From: Ochrobactrum sp. Marseille-Q0166 | GTDB taxonomy: Bacteria > Pseudomonadota > Alphaproteobacteria > Rhizobiales > Rhizobiaceae | Length of the DNA stretch: 64,000 bases | Assembly (NCBI RefSeq): GCF_014397025.1 | Contig: NZ_JACJUO010000002.1 | Coordinates: forward strand, 604,501-668,500 | Reading direction: 5' to 3' | Shown here: positions 25,424-32,558 of the stretch, in pieces | Layout: each line of letters opens with the position of its first letter | Position numbering within the stretch: position 1 is the stretch's first letter | Program-made: the position numbers and the translations under genes | The notes under the pieces: generated by a model | The model's input: the letters and a program-made list of their open reading frames with translations, nothing else | What the model was told of the DNA's origin: nothing | Databases searched by the model: none

Positions 25424-26265
25424 TTAGTAACGCCGACGAATGAAGATGCCGGCGAAGACCGATATCGTAACCGTCACCGTGAGTAGAACGAAGGCGAGGG
25501 CCGCTCCAAGAGGCCAGTTTGCTTTGTTCAATATTTCGGTCACGATCATTGGAGCCATCATGTGGAAAGATGGGCCACCGAGAAGCACAGGCGTAGCATA
25601 TGCGTTCATTGTTAGAATGAACGATAGAACTGAAGCTGCTAGAAGGCCGGGCATGATTTTTGGCATGCGAACGAGCATAAAGCTCTGCAATAGTGATGCA
25701 CCAAGGCTTGCTGCGGCGTAATCAATGTTTTCGTCGAGGCCTTCAAAAACACTTTGCAGTGTGAGAACGACATAGGGAAGATTGACTGCTGTTATACCGA
25801 TGAAGACAGCCGTCGGCGTCTGCATGATTGTCAATGGTGAGGAAATAATGCCGATCTTCATGAGTAAAAAATTGAGCACGTCCGTTTGCCCGAATGCCAC
25901 CATCCAACCTGCCGCCCGAAAAGCGTTGGAAATAAACAGGGGCAGGATGATTGCCATAAGAAGTATGGTTTTGAGAGTTCCACTCTGCTTTGAAATCCAG
26001 TTTGCCAGAGGCAAGCTGAGTATGACGCAAATTGCGGTAACGGATCCTGCCATGAGCAGGGTGGTGCCCATGCCTTTCAGGTAATATGTGTCGGTAAAGA
26101 ATGTTGCAAAGTTCGCCAGTGTAAAGCCTTGCACCATGAATTCGCCTGGCACGAAATCATTAAAGCTATAGCGCAAAAGATAGAGCAGCGGCAGGCCATG
26201 AAAATAAGGACCAGCCCTGTCGCAGGCATGAGAAGTGCGGCAGCGGAGATAGATGTTTTTTGCAT
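25424..26265 (-). pseudogene. Pot-type ABC permease, frameshifted near 26197
   Basis: The natural start is ATG 26265 (MQKTSISAAALLMPATG, a signal-anchor-like first segment). That frame continues only to about 26197. The rest of a spermidine/putrescine-type permease (PLLYLLRYSFNDF onward, about 257 residues, ending IRRRY) is in another frame down to 25424. One extra base at about 26196-26199 would join the two into a normal permease of about 280 residues. The long open frame running back to 26353 overlaps the binding-protein gene and is not a natural N-terminus. The EAA-like loop EGLDENIDYAAASLGASLLQ is intact. No second permease or ATPase gene follows, so the importer is incomplete here. A sequencing error cannot be excluded. 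Confidence 0.75.
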
Positions 26266-26328
26266 GGCTGTACCGGGAAAGCTGGAGCGGAACCTGTCTG
26301 GCTTCAGCCAGACAGGTTGTGACGATCA

Positions 26329-27363
26329 TCAGGCTTTGAACTCTTTGTTCCACCAGTTTTGCAGATCGGCATCTGCTTTCGCAACGTATTCAAGATCAGG
26401 TAGCACGAATTGCTCTCGCTGCTCCGCAGTGTAGTCTACGGCAGATGCGAGTGCGGCAGGCAGCACCACGTCGCCATTCGTTGGTGCATAACCCATCTGC
26501 TCAGCAAATGCGGTTTGTGGTGCCTGTTCGAGCATTGCGTTCAGATACTTGTATGCAGCCTGTTTGTTCGGCGCATTCTTTGGGACACACATATCGGACA
26601 GGTAGAGCGCGATACCTTCTTTGGGTATTGCAATTTCGATATCGATGCCAGCATTTTTCCACATGTAGCCGCGCGCATTCCACATGATGCACATGACAAT
26701 TTCGCCGGATTTCAGCGCCTGTGCGAGCGCTTCATTGGTAGGGTAGATTTTAACGCCCTGCTTTTTCAGTTCGAGCAATTTGGCTTTGCCCGGCTCGTAA
26801 TTTGATGCACTGCCACCAGCAATCATTGCAGCAGATTCAATTGTTGTCTGGTACTGCAGATCGATGACACCAACGCGACCGGCATATTTGGGATCCCACA
26901 AGTCCGCATAGGATGTTGGCGCAGGACTTACCTGCTTTGGATTGTAGAGAATAACGCGACCTGTATAAATATGTGGAATGGAGTAGTTCGTACGAATGAA
27001 TGGAAGAACTTTTTTGAGGTTAGGGACCTTCGTTTCATCCAGTTCTTCAATAATTCCGTTCTGGAACATCTCAAAGCTACCCTGACGGGTGAGACAAGCG
27101 ATGTCCATTGATCCGCGGGGCAAACGCCTTTCCGCCAGCAGTTTTGCCTTGCGTACGGTATCGGTTGCAGGGTCATATATGACCTGCATTCCGCTGCCTT
27201 TAAGGTTCCCATCTGCTATATTGATTTGTTGCAGATTTTGATAATCGCCACCCCAGGTGCCAACGACAGCCCGACCTGAGGCCTTGGCAAATGAAGGCAT
27301 CATCGCAGAAGCCACAAGGCTGCCGGAAAGAATGCCAAAAGTACGTCTGGTGATGTTTGTCAT
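26329..27363 (-). CDS. Extracellular solute-binding protein (PotD type) with Tat-like signal
   Basis: A 344-residue protein from ATG 27363; a longer frame begins at 27402. The N-terminus TRRTFGILSGSLVASAMMPSFAKA has a twin-arginine motif, a weak hydrophobic core and a cut after AKA. The mature part is a spermidine/putrescine-type (family 1) binding protein (VVGTWGGDYQ, then PTSYADLWDPKYAGRVGV). It should deliver its ligand to the permease at 25424, which is frameshifted. The rest of the system is missing, so the protein may be an orphan or may use another permease. The ligand is unknown. Confidence 0.82.
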   Translation of the reverse strand: MTNITRRTFGILSGSLVASAMMPSFAKASGRAVVGTWGGDYQNLQQINIADGNLKGSGMQVIYDPATDTVRKAKLLAERRLPRGSMDIACLTRQGSFEMFQNGIIEELDETKVPNLKKVLPFIRTNYSIPHIYTGRVILYNPKQVSPAPTSYADLWDPKYAGRVGVIDLQYQTTIESAAMIAGGSASNYEPGKAKLLELKKQGVKIYPTNEALAQALKSGEIVMCIMWNARGYMWKNAGIDIEIAIPKEGIALYLSDMCVPKNAPNKQAAYKYLNAMLEQAPQTAFAEQMGYAPTNGDVVLPAALASAVDYTAEQREQFVLPDLEYVAKADADLQNWWNKEFKA

Positions 27364-27527
27364 GCTAATGTATCTGCCCCACATGGTTCGTTTCCTTGCC
27401 ATAGGGTTAGATGCACTTGTGGACTTCTATGGGATAGATCGCAAAGCTTCACCACAGGACTTGACTAATGAATGACATTTAGTCAGCCTGAATAAGGTAT
27501 GTGATTTGTGCCACCAAAGATTTACAG

Positions 27528-27547
27528 CGGCTTTCGAGCCGTTTTTT
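27528..27547 (+). terminator. Intrinsic terminator without an obvious upstream gene
   Basis: Stem CGGCT/AGCCG (27528-27532 with 27537-27541), a TTCG tetraloop and six T residues give a textbook plus-strand terminator. No plus-strand gene of credible length precedes it. It may end a small RNA or be left from a lost gene. The rest of 27364-27699 is AT-rich and holds no gene that I can see. Confidence 0.7.
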
Positions 27548-27699
27548 ATTTATCCTCGATATAAGTCGTTAAGCTCAAATATCCGGGTATTTAAATTCTT
27601 TAATTATATGCTCAATACTTGATGGTCGTCATAAATTGGAATTTATTTATCTTGAATTTTGGGTGATAATTAAGCGTAATTTAAAAAAAGGATTCTGTT

Positions 27700-27867
27700 A
27701 TGAAAAAATATATATTTAGCTTAGTAATCATTGCCGCAAGTGCTGGAGGCGTGGGGCAATCATACGCAATTGCTTGTGATGCTGCTACTAATGTATCAGA
27801 AAACTGTGCAGCGTATTGTGCACCTACACTTCTCCTAGGTACAATTGGTTATGAATTGTGTTTATAG
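27700..27867 (+). CDS. Small secreted cysteine-containing peptide, 55 aa
   Basis: ATG 27700 follows AAAGGA by about 9 bases, and the frame runs to TAG 27867. Residues 1-25 form a clear signal peptide: MKKYIF, a hydrophobic stretch, then AIA before Cys. The mature peptide has about 30 residues with four Cys (C26, C36, C40, C54) and few charged residues, which suggests two disulfides. It stands alone with its own strong terminator 44 bases downstream. I do not recognise a family. It is not a convincing lipoprotein, because the residue at -3 of the Cys is Ala rather than Leu. It lies at the edge of the low-G+C island. Confidence 0.6.
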   Translation: MKKYIFSLVIIAASAGGVGQSYAIACDAATNVSENCAAYCAPTLLLGTIGYELCL

Positions 27868-27910
27868 CCTATTTAGATTTCTACATTAGTCATGTTTTTA
27901 TAAAATACAG

Positions 27911-27931
27911 CCCCGCCTAGTGCGGGGTTTT
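27911..27931 (+). terminator. Intrinsic terminator
   Basis: Stem CCCCGC (27911-27916) pairs with GCGGGG (27922-27927), followed by TTTTC. It ends the small-peptide transcript. Confidence 0.85.
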
Positions 27932-27947
27932 CTATTTGGAGAACACC

Positions 27948-28172
27948 GTGCGGATTGTCTGGGAGAAACATAGCAATGACGGCTGGTTTGCCTACAGTGG
28001 AAAGCTGATTATTGGCTTTGTCGGATAGCGTGAAGATGGCACATGCTTCTATAAGCTGGATGCTGTCAGCACAAAGTGGGTCACAAAGGACAGCGGAGAA
28101 GTCGAGTCGATTGCCGGCGCCAAGCGCTCTTTAAACCCGCGCATGGCGGACATGTCTCACAGATGCCGGGCT
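27948..28172 (+). pseudogene. Decayed phage-type hypothetical gene
   Basis: From GTG 27948 (GGAGAA site) the frame reads VRIVWEKHSNDGWFAYSGK..IGFVG and then meets an in-frame TAG. It continues in the same frame as REDGTCFYKLDAVSTKWVTKDSGEVESIAGAKRSL. After that, the protein-like sequence RAWRTCLTDAGL is in another frame. So there is one nonsense change and one frameshift. The order terminator, RBS, GTG is the same as at the lysis gene at 29874. Function unknown. The next 60 bases hold nothing clear. Confidence 0.5.
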
Positions 28173-28237
28173 TACCGGTCAAGAATAAAAATCATCAATT
28201 TTGGGAGCGGCACTCCTTTCACTCATCCCACCGGGCG

Positions 28238-28348
28238 ATGAGCAATAGCTACACTCGTGCAGAAGAAGCAACACTGGCCGCTCCGGGGCAATACCTTGCA
28301 TTAAGCAGTGTGAAGTGGGCAAGCCCGGTTAAACGCAAAGGGGTTTGA
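28238..28348 (+). CDS. Possible 36-aa phage-type peptide
   Basis: The frame runs from ATG 28238 (MSNSYTRAEEATLAAPGQYL onward) to TGA 28348. The stop overlaps the ATG of the next gene (TGATG), which suggests coupling. It could also be the C-terminal remnant of a longer phage gene, because a frame runs back to 28076 without a credible protein sequence. I do not recognise it. Confidence 0.3.
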   Translation: MSNSYTRAEEATLAAPGQYLALSSVKWASPVKRKGV

Positions 28349-28465
28349 TGATGGCCGAGATACCGAAAGACCTCTTAGCCAAAGCAACCACGTTGTTAGA
28401 TGCCGCCTGTGTTCATCAGTACCCAGACGGCACATTGTCAGAAGACGCCTATGAGGTAGTAGCTA

Positions 28466-29304
28466 GGCTCAGGACTCATTGGTTTCCGAGCCAGAAGATG
28501 ACGACTGCTGCGAGATCTATTACTGCTCGGAACACAATCGGGCAGCGATCATAACGGATGGCAATTCTGCGCCAGTCTTTCAGTCTTCCAAACATGATTT
28601 CGATACGATTGCGCCGCTTGTATCGGCGTTTATCATACTTGATAGCCTTCTTGCGGTTTTTGCGCCCCGGGATGCATGGCTTTATCTCTTTGTCTTTTAA
28701 CTGTTTTCTGAACCAGTCTGCATCATAGCCTCTGTCAGCAAGAAGCCAGTCGACCTTCGGTAACATCTCGATTAAGACTGCAGCTCCTGTATAGTCGCTG
28801 ATTTGTCCGGCCGTGACGTGTAACCTGATGGGACGCCCCTGCGTGTCGGTGACGGCGTTCAATTTGGTATTCATGCCACCTTTCGTCCGACCGATCAGGC
28901 GTCCATCGCCCCCTTTTTTAACTGTAGGCTTGAAGCCGTGCGGTGTGCTTTCAAATAGGTCGCATCCATCATGACGGTCTTTCCGACCGGCGACTTGGAA
29001 GACAGGCCTTCCAATATTTGAGCAAATATCCCCTTGAGACACCAACGGTTCCAACGATTATAGAGCGTTTTACAAGGCCCGTATTCCCGAGGGGCATCAC
29101 ACCACCGTAACCCATTGCGAAGAATGAATATAATTCCACTCAAGACACGCCTGTCATCAACGCGCGGACGTCCATGACTTTTAGGGAAAAAAGGCGAAGG
29201 CGTGACATTTGTCCTTCGCTCAGCCAGTAAAGATTACTCATCGATCAGTCTCCTCAAGCGAAACTGAATCAGCTCATCATTCTGAAATCAATGGGTCCTG
29301 AGCC
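28466..29304. mobile_element. IS5-family insertion sequence (IS427-like), 839 bp, complete ends
   Basis: Terminal inverted repeats GGCTCAGGACTCATTG (28466-28481) and CAATGGGTCCTGAGCC (29289-29304) match at 15 of 16 bases. Similarity extends to about 24 bases with three mismatches. The element is flanked by the dinucleotide TA on both sides (28464-28465 and 29305-29306), taken as the target duplication. The length and a two-frame transposase fit the IS5 family, IS427-type group. It is inserted in a small phage-type gene. Confidence 0.88.
28476..29241 (-). pseudogene. IS5-family transposase, two overlapping frames plus a 5' frameshift
   Basis: The protein begins at ATG 29241 (MSNLYWLSEGQM). 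A missing T in the T-run at about 29180 shifts the frame, and the expected FFPKSHGRPRVDDRR segment continues in a second frame (from 29143). That frame ends shortly after the heptamer A AAA AAG. A -1 shift there leads into the frame 29054-28476, which holds the DDE catalytic part (MNTKLNAVTDTQGRP, DRGYDADW and KRRNRIEIMFGRLKDWRRIA). The -1 site looks like a programmed frameshift. The first break looks like damage or a sequencing error. Confidence 0.75.
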
Positions 29305-29436
29305 TAAAGCCATTCTCGCAGAGCGGGAACGCTGTGCTGACATTGCTAAAGGCTGGACCGAGGATGAGTTTCAGCCAAGCGAAACCAAGTTAGCCGCTGC
29401 TGATATCTGGCGTGAGATATTCAGGGGAGAAAAAAC

Positions 29437-29736
29437 ATGAACCGCCGCCGCTTCCTCTCCTTCATCGGCTTCGCGCCTGTAGCTGCTGCCCTTCCTGCAA
29501 TGGCGCTGCCAAGGCCGGAGAGCGTCAAAGAGACGGTAGGCCGTGCGGGCTTCTTCATGGAAGTCACCGCCGGAGAACATCATGCTAGAATTGGCGCGTC
29601 CGTCGAATATCCAATTGATTATGACGGGCTAAGCCGTGATCTAGAAAAGCCACTGATCTTCAAAGATGGAAAACTCTGGATCAACCCGGCCAACATCCTC
29701 ATCTTCATCGCCAGATCACAGCGACTACTACGCTAA
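29437..29736 (+). CDS. Secreted or exported small protein of the phage remnant
   Basis: A 99-residue protein from ATG 29437, overlapping the upstream stop. The N-terminus MNRRRFLSFIGFAPVAAALPAMA looks like a twin-arginine signal. The mature part has EVTAGEHHARIGASVEYPIDYDG and KLWINPANI. The last residues RSQRLLR may be off-frame: another frame from about 29710 reads DHSDYYANASLRYVGD before a stop, which looks more protein-like. A late frameshift is therefore possible. Function unknown. Confidence 0.5.
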   Translation: MNRRRFLSFIGFAPVAAALPAMALPRPESVKETVGRAGFFMEVTAGEHHARIGASVEYPIDYDGLSRDLEKPLIFKDGKLWINPANILIFIARSQRLLR

Positions 29737-29804
29737 TGCGAGCCTCAGATACGTGGGCGACATTTAAGAAGTTGTTCTCCGCTGCACAAAGCCGAGCGAA
29801 ATAA
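29736..29804 (+). CDS. Possible 22-aa coupled peptide
   Basis: ATG 29736 overlaps the preceding stop (TAATG) and the frame runs to TAA 29804 (MRASDTWATFKKLFSAAQSR onward). It is very short and competes with another frame that may be the true end of the upstream gene. Weakly supported. Confidence 0.2.
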   Translation: MRASDTWATFKKLFSAAQSRAK

Positions 29805-29827
29805 ATACCTATCAAATTGAAACTCGG

Positions 29828-29856
29828 AGGCCCTGCAATCGCGGGGCCTTTTCTTT
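29828..29856 (+). terminator. Intrinsic terminator
   Basis: A 9-bp stem with one G-T pair (29828-29836 with 29841-29849) and loop AATC is followed by TTTTCTTTT. Confidence 0.75.
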
Positions 29857-29873
29857 TGCCGAAAGGAAACACC

Positions 29874-29996
29874 GTGAATATGAACCTTGGCGATACCCGC
29901 CTCTTGATTGAGGCTGGTCGAGAACGCGGACTATTGCGCAATCAGATGGCGTATGTGCTTGCCACTGCTTATGGGCAGAAAGCATGTGGCTGGTAA
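29874..29996 (+). pseudogene. N-terminal remnant of a phage endolysin-like gene
   Basis: GTG 29874 follows AAAGGAAA. The 40-residue frame reads LIEAGRERGLLRNQMAYVLATAY, the typical N-terminus of phage lysozyme/endolysin proteins of Rhizobiales prophages, where WET and a catalytic core usually follow. Here it breaks to GQKACGW and stops at TAA 29996. The catalytic domain is gone, apparently by an internal deletion that brings the next phage gene right behind it. Confidence 0.6.
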
Positions 29997-30250
29997 GGGG
30001 TGATGATATTAAGTGGCTAATCGGGATTGCTGTCACTTTCGGGCTGGCATTGATCGCGGCGTTCCGATCTTTGTCGGCTTCAATGAAGGCTGGTGATGAC
30101 GCCCTGCATGAGAGGATTAATCGAATTCGTGACGACTATTTGCGCCGCGTCGATCTCGACGGTCACGTCAGCCAGCTGCGAGACGGCATGAAGGAGCTTA
30201 GAGACGAAACCCGCGACAGTGCCAAGGAAACAAACAAGCGTTTAGATTAG
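29984..30250 (+). CDS. Small phage-type membrane protein with coiled-coil tail
   Basis: An 88-residue protein overlapping the endolysin remnant. One transmembrane segment (IKWLIGIAVTFGLALIAAF, residues 9-27) is followed by a charged helix likely to form a coiled coil (DDALHERINRIRDDYLRRVD onward). This architecture is common for phage lysis-cassette proteins (spanin or holin partners). The stop TAG (30248-30250) may be premature: the same frame continues VLAVLAQDKK to a TGA at 30283, which fits the family-like end. It is part of a decayed lysis module. Confidence 0.55.
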   Translation: MWLVRGDDIKWLIGIAVTFGLALIAAFRSLSASMKAGDDALHERINRIRDDYLRRVDLDGHVSQLRDGMKELRDETRDSAKETNKRLD

Positions 30251-30287
30251 GTACTGGCCGTTCTAGCGCAGGACAAGAAGTGAAAAA

Positions 30288-30310
30288 CCCCGCGTCGGCG
30301 GGGCTTTTTG
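30288..30310 (+). terminator. Intrinsic terminator
   Basis: CCCCGC (30288-30293) pairs with GCGGGG (30298-30303), followed by CTTTTT. It closes the phage-remnant transcript. Confidence 0.85.
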
Positions 30311-30369
30311 TAGCTCATTCATAAAAAAACTGATCGTAGAATTTATTATACGGATATTATTTCCATATA

Positions 30370-30663
30370 TTATCCGGCCGTCATATCCGCCGTACCATCA
30401 TCGCACTCAAAGCAAAGACCGCTATCAGGTATACCATCAAGAGCGCGACGGCATTCCTGAAGGTTCGCGTACCGACATTGAATTATTGAATCTTTTATTT
30501 TAGAAAAAGTACTAAGTTCACCTTTCCCAATCTTACGTCCTAAATCGTCATGATACGATGCTTTGTTTACCAATTTTTGAGTAATACCGCTTTCTGCGGA
30601 TAAGGCGTAACCGCTAGAAAACAAAGATAAAGAAGAGAATATAATTAAAAATCGTCTTATCAT
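30370..30663 (-). CDS. Hypothetical secreted protein, 97 aa, low G+C
   Basis: ATG 30663 has an AAAGG site about 10 bases upstream. Residues 1-23 form a signal peptide (RRF, a hydrophobic core, then SAE). The mature protein, about 75 residues, is charged and has four Cys: CRYANLQECRR in the middle and CFEC near the end. I recognise no family. It is AT-rich compared with the core genes, and transcribed opposite to the phage remnant. It may be a periplasmic factor acquired with the island. Confidence 0.5.
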   Translation of the reverse strand: MIRRFLIIFSSLSLFSSGYALSAESGITQKLVNKASYHDDLGRKIGKGELSTFSKIKDSIIQCRYANLQECRRALDGIPDSGLCFECDDGTADMTAG

Positions 30664-31031
30664 TATTATTACCTTTCATGTGAACGATAATAATTAATTA
30701 CATTTATTTTTATATATATCTATCCCAATAATTATTTAGAAAATATTTGGAAATAAAGATTATTTATGAATTCGCTTTTCTTCTATAGCAGCCTCTTAAT
30801 CCTTATTCGCAAGCTGCATATTGGTTATTCATAAATGAAAATACAAATATGCGTAGCTAAAGCAGATGGGCGGCGACATGCGCCTTGTCCGGGAGATATT
30901 GCAGAGGATCGAGGCGGAGCAGAAGAAGGGGCATTGATTTAGCGTCTGGTTCCGTAGTGGTTCCGCGAAAGATACCTTTGAATAAATTAGTGATAAGGTC
31001 AATATTAAGATATTGAATTTATTGGGAATTA
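30664..31031. other. AT-rich intergenic stretch with a phage-gene fragment
   Basis: The 368 bases before the tRNA are AT-rich. The only protein-like piece is 30866-30937, plus strand: ATG followed by GGDMRLVREILQRIEAEQKK and a stop. It resembles the first residues of DUF2513-type phage proteins (RDMDLVRxIL). It is a fragment, not a gene. I see no integrase gene and no direct repeat of the tRNA 3' end. Confidence 0.4.
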
Positions 31032-31107
31032 TGGTGCCGCTTACGTGACTCGAACACGTGACCCCATCATTACGAATGATGTGCTCTACCAACTGAGCTA
31101 AAGCGGC
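31032..31107 (-). tRNA. tRNA-Thr (anticodon CGT)
   Basis: A full cloverleaf of 76 bases can be drawn. The acceptor stem GCCGCTT pairs with AAGCGGC, the D-arm is GCTC/GAGC, the anticodon arm CATCA/TGATG carries loop TTCGTAA (anticodon CGT), and the T-arm ACGTG/CACGT carries TTCGAGT. The CCA end is encoded. It borders the phage-remnant island, a usual prophage insertion site. Confidence 0.93.
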
Positions 31108-31280
31108 CCTGAACTGACGTTCCTAATTCCCGGAGGAATATTGTTCAATTATATCTGAACGGTGCGCTGATAACGAAAAGCATCAAGGAAAGCAAGGTCC
31201 AAAACACACATTCTGCATGTTTACCTCAGACCTTCTCAAATGATGCTGCTTTCAATATATCACCCCGGGGACAATGCGTG

Positions 31281-32249
31281 TCAGGAACTCTGGCAGATGC
31301 GGCCGCGAGCTGCAACATATTCGCGTTCGAGCCGGTCAACGAGTTTGGCTGCAGGCGCGACTTCTTTCACAGCCGCGATTCCCTGTCCGCAGCCCCAGAT
31401 CTCTTTCCAGGCTTTGGCGCCTTCCTGATGCGCTTTGTCAAAATCCATTTTCGATGGATCAGCTTCGGGAAGATTGTCAGGATCAAGGCCGGAGCCCGCA
31501 ATCGATGGCTTAAGGTAATTGCCCGAAATGCCTGTAAAATAGTTGGAATAGATGATATCGGACGAATTGGAATCCACAATCATCTGCTTGTAGCTGTCAG
31601 ACGCGCGGGCTTCTGTGGTCGCGATGAAGGGAGAGCCAATATAAGTGAGGTCCGCCCCCATCGCTTGCGCGGCAAGAATTGCGCCGCCATTGGCAATCGC
31701 GCCCGAAAGCAGAAGTGGCCCGTCGAACCATTCGCGGATTTCCTGAACGAGCGCGAAGGGAGAAAGTGCGCCTGCATGTCCGCCTGCGCCAGCGGCGACA
31801 GCGATAAGACCGTCGGCACCTTTACGAATAGCGGAATTGGCGTGACGGTTGTTGATGACATCGTGAAGCACGATGCCGCCATAGGAATGGATTGCTGCAT
31901 TGACTTCTGGCACCGCGCCAAGCGACGAGATGACGATCGGTACCTTGTATTTCACGCAAAGGCCGAGGTCATGTTCGAGCCGCTTGTTGGAGCGGTGTAC
32001 GATCTGGTTGACCGCGAAAGGTGCAGCCGGACGATCCGGATTTTTGGCGTCATGGGCGGCCAGGTCTTCGGTGATTTCGGCCAGCCACTCGTCAAGCTGT
32101 GCCTCGGGGCGTGCGTTCAATGCGGGAAACGAGCCGACGATGCCTGCTTTGCATTGTGCAAGCACCAATGCCGGATTGGAAATGATAAACAGTGGCGCTC
32201 CGACCACGGGAATGCGCAGCCTGTTTTTCAAAATATCCGGCAATGCCAT
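31281..32249 (-). CDS. Nitronate monooxygenase (2-nitropropane dioxygenase family)
   Basis: A 322-residue FMN-dependent TIM barrel. ATG 32249 has GGAGG 6 bases upstream; the longer frame uses a GTG inside that site. Visible features are the N-terminal PVVGAPLFIISNPALV, the central GIVLHDVINNRHANSA, the glycine-rich AAGAGGHAGALSPFALV around residue 180 carrying the catalytic-type His, and the FMN-phosphate-like LLSGAIANGGAILAAQAMGADLTYIGSPF. It oxidises nitronates to carbonyl compounds and nitrite; some homologues act on other substrates. A palindrome directly upstream may be its operator. Confidence 0.85.
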   Translation of the reverse strand: MALPDILKNRLRIPVVGAPLFIISNPALVLAQCKAGIVGSFPALNARPEAQLDEWLAEITEDLAAHDAKNPDRPAAPFAVNQIVHRSNKRLEHDLGLCVKYKVPIVISSLGAVPEVNAAIHSYGGIVLHDVINNRHANSAIRKGADGLIAVAAGAGGHAGALSPFALVQEIREWFDGPLLLSGAIANGGAILAAQAMGADLTYIGSPFIATTEARASDSYKQMIVDSNSSDIIYSNYFTGISGNYLKPSIAGSGLDPDNLPEADPSKMDFDKAHQEGAKAWKEIWGCGQGIAAVKEVAPAAKLVDRLEREYVAARGRICQSS

Positions 32250-32268
32250 TTCATCCTCCACAAAATTG

Positions 32269-32284
32269 ACGTTTCCGTAAACGT
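32269..32284. promoter_or_regulatory. Palindromic operator candidate upstream of nitronate monooxygenase
   Basis: ACGTTT (32269-32274) and AAACGT (32279-32284) form an inverted repeat with a 4-base centre, 20-35 bases upstream of the start codon. The pattern resembles MerR-family (LiuR-type) sites, but no such regulator is nearby. The remaining divergent gap to 32558 shows nothing else clear. Confidence 0.4.
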
Positions 32285-32558
32285 AATAGTTTTAACACGG
32301 CTTTTGCCGACGGCAATATGAAAATTAGGAGAGAATCAGACGGAAAATTAAATATCTGAACCGGTTTCGCAGTCAAAGGTCGGGGGAAAATCACGGTTAA
32401 AGTTAAGATTTGGTAAGTTTGACAGTTCTTAAGTCTAGCCAAAATGCGGTTCAAACAGCTAAATGCCTTGATTCAGACGTTAATTTCGCTGAGGCTCATG
32501 TAAGCATCTGTGTCCCAAAGACCCAGACAGAATACGGAAACCAAGGAAGAGCGGCCCT

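Larger units (their letters stand above)
28348..29440 (+). pseudogene. Small phage-type gene interrupted by an IS element
   Basis: The first part, 28348-28465, reads MMAEIPKDLLAKATTLLDAA.. ending EVVA. The second, 29305-29440, reads AILAERERCADIAKGWTEDE.. ending REIFRGEKT and a TGA. Removing the IS plus one TA copy joins them in frame as an 83-residue protein. The stop overlaps the start of the next gene (ATGA). The charged C-terminal part (ERERCADIAKGW) resembles short phage proteins of unknown role. The insertion is probably recent, as neither half has further damage. Confidence 0.7.

Noticed and set aside
26265..26353. The long open N-terminus of the Pot-type permease back to 26353
   Set aside because: It overlaps the binding-protein gene and reads as low-complexity, non-membrane sequence. 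The natural signal-anchor N-terminus is in another frame from 26265.
27775..27777. Lipobox in the 55-aa peptide (Cys after AIA)
   Set aside because: The -3 position is Ala, not Leu/Val/Ile, so a simple signal peptidase I cut is at least as likely.
27400..31110. Prophage attachment-site pair at the tRNA-Thr gene
   Set aside because: I searched by eye for a second copy of the tRNA 3' end near 27400-27700 and found none. No integrase gene is in the island either.
31278..32321. A 347-residue plus-strand frame antisense to nitronate monooxygenase
   Set aside because: It has no family features and is the shadow of a gene with clear FMN-enzyme motifs on the other strand.
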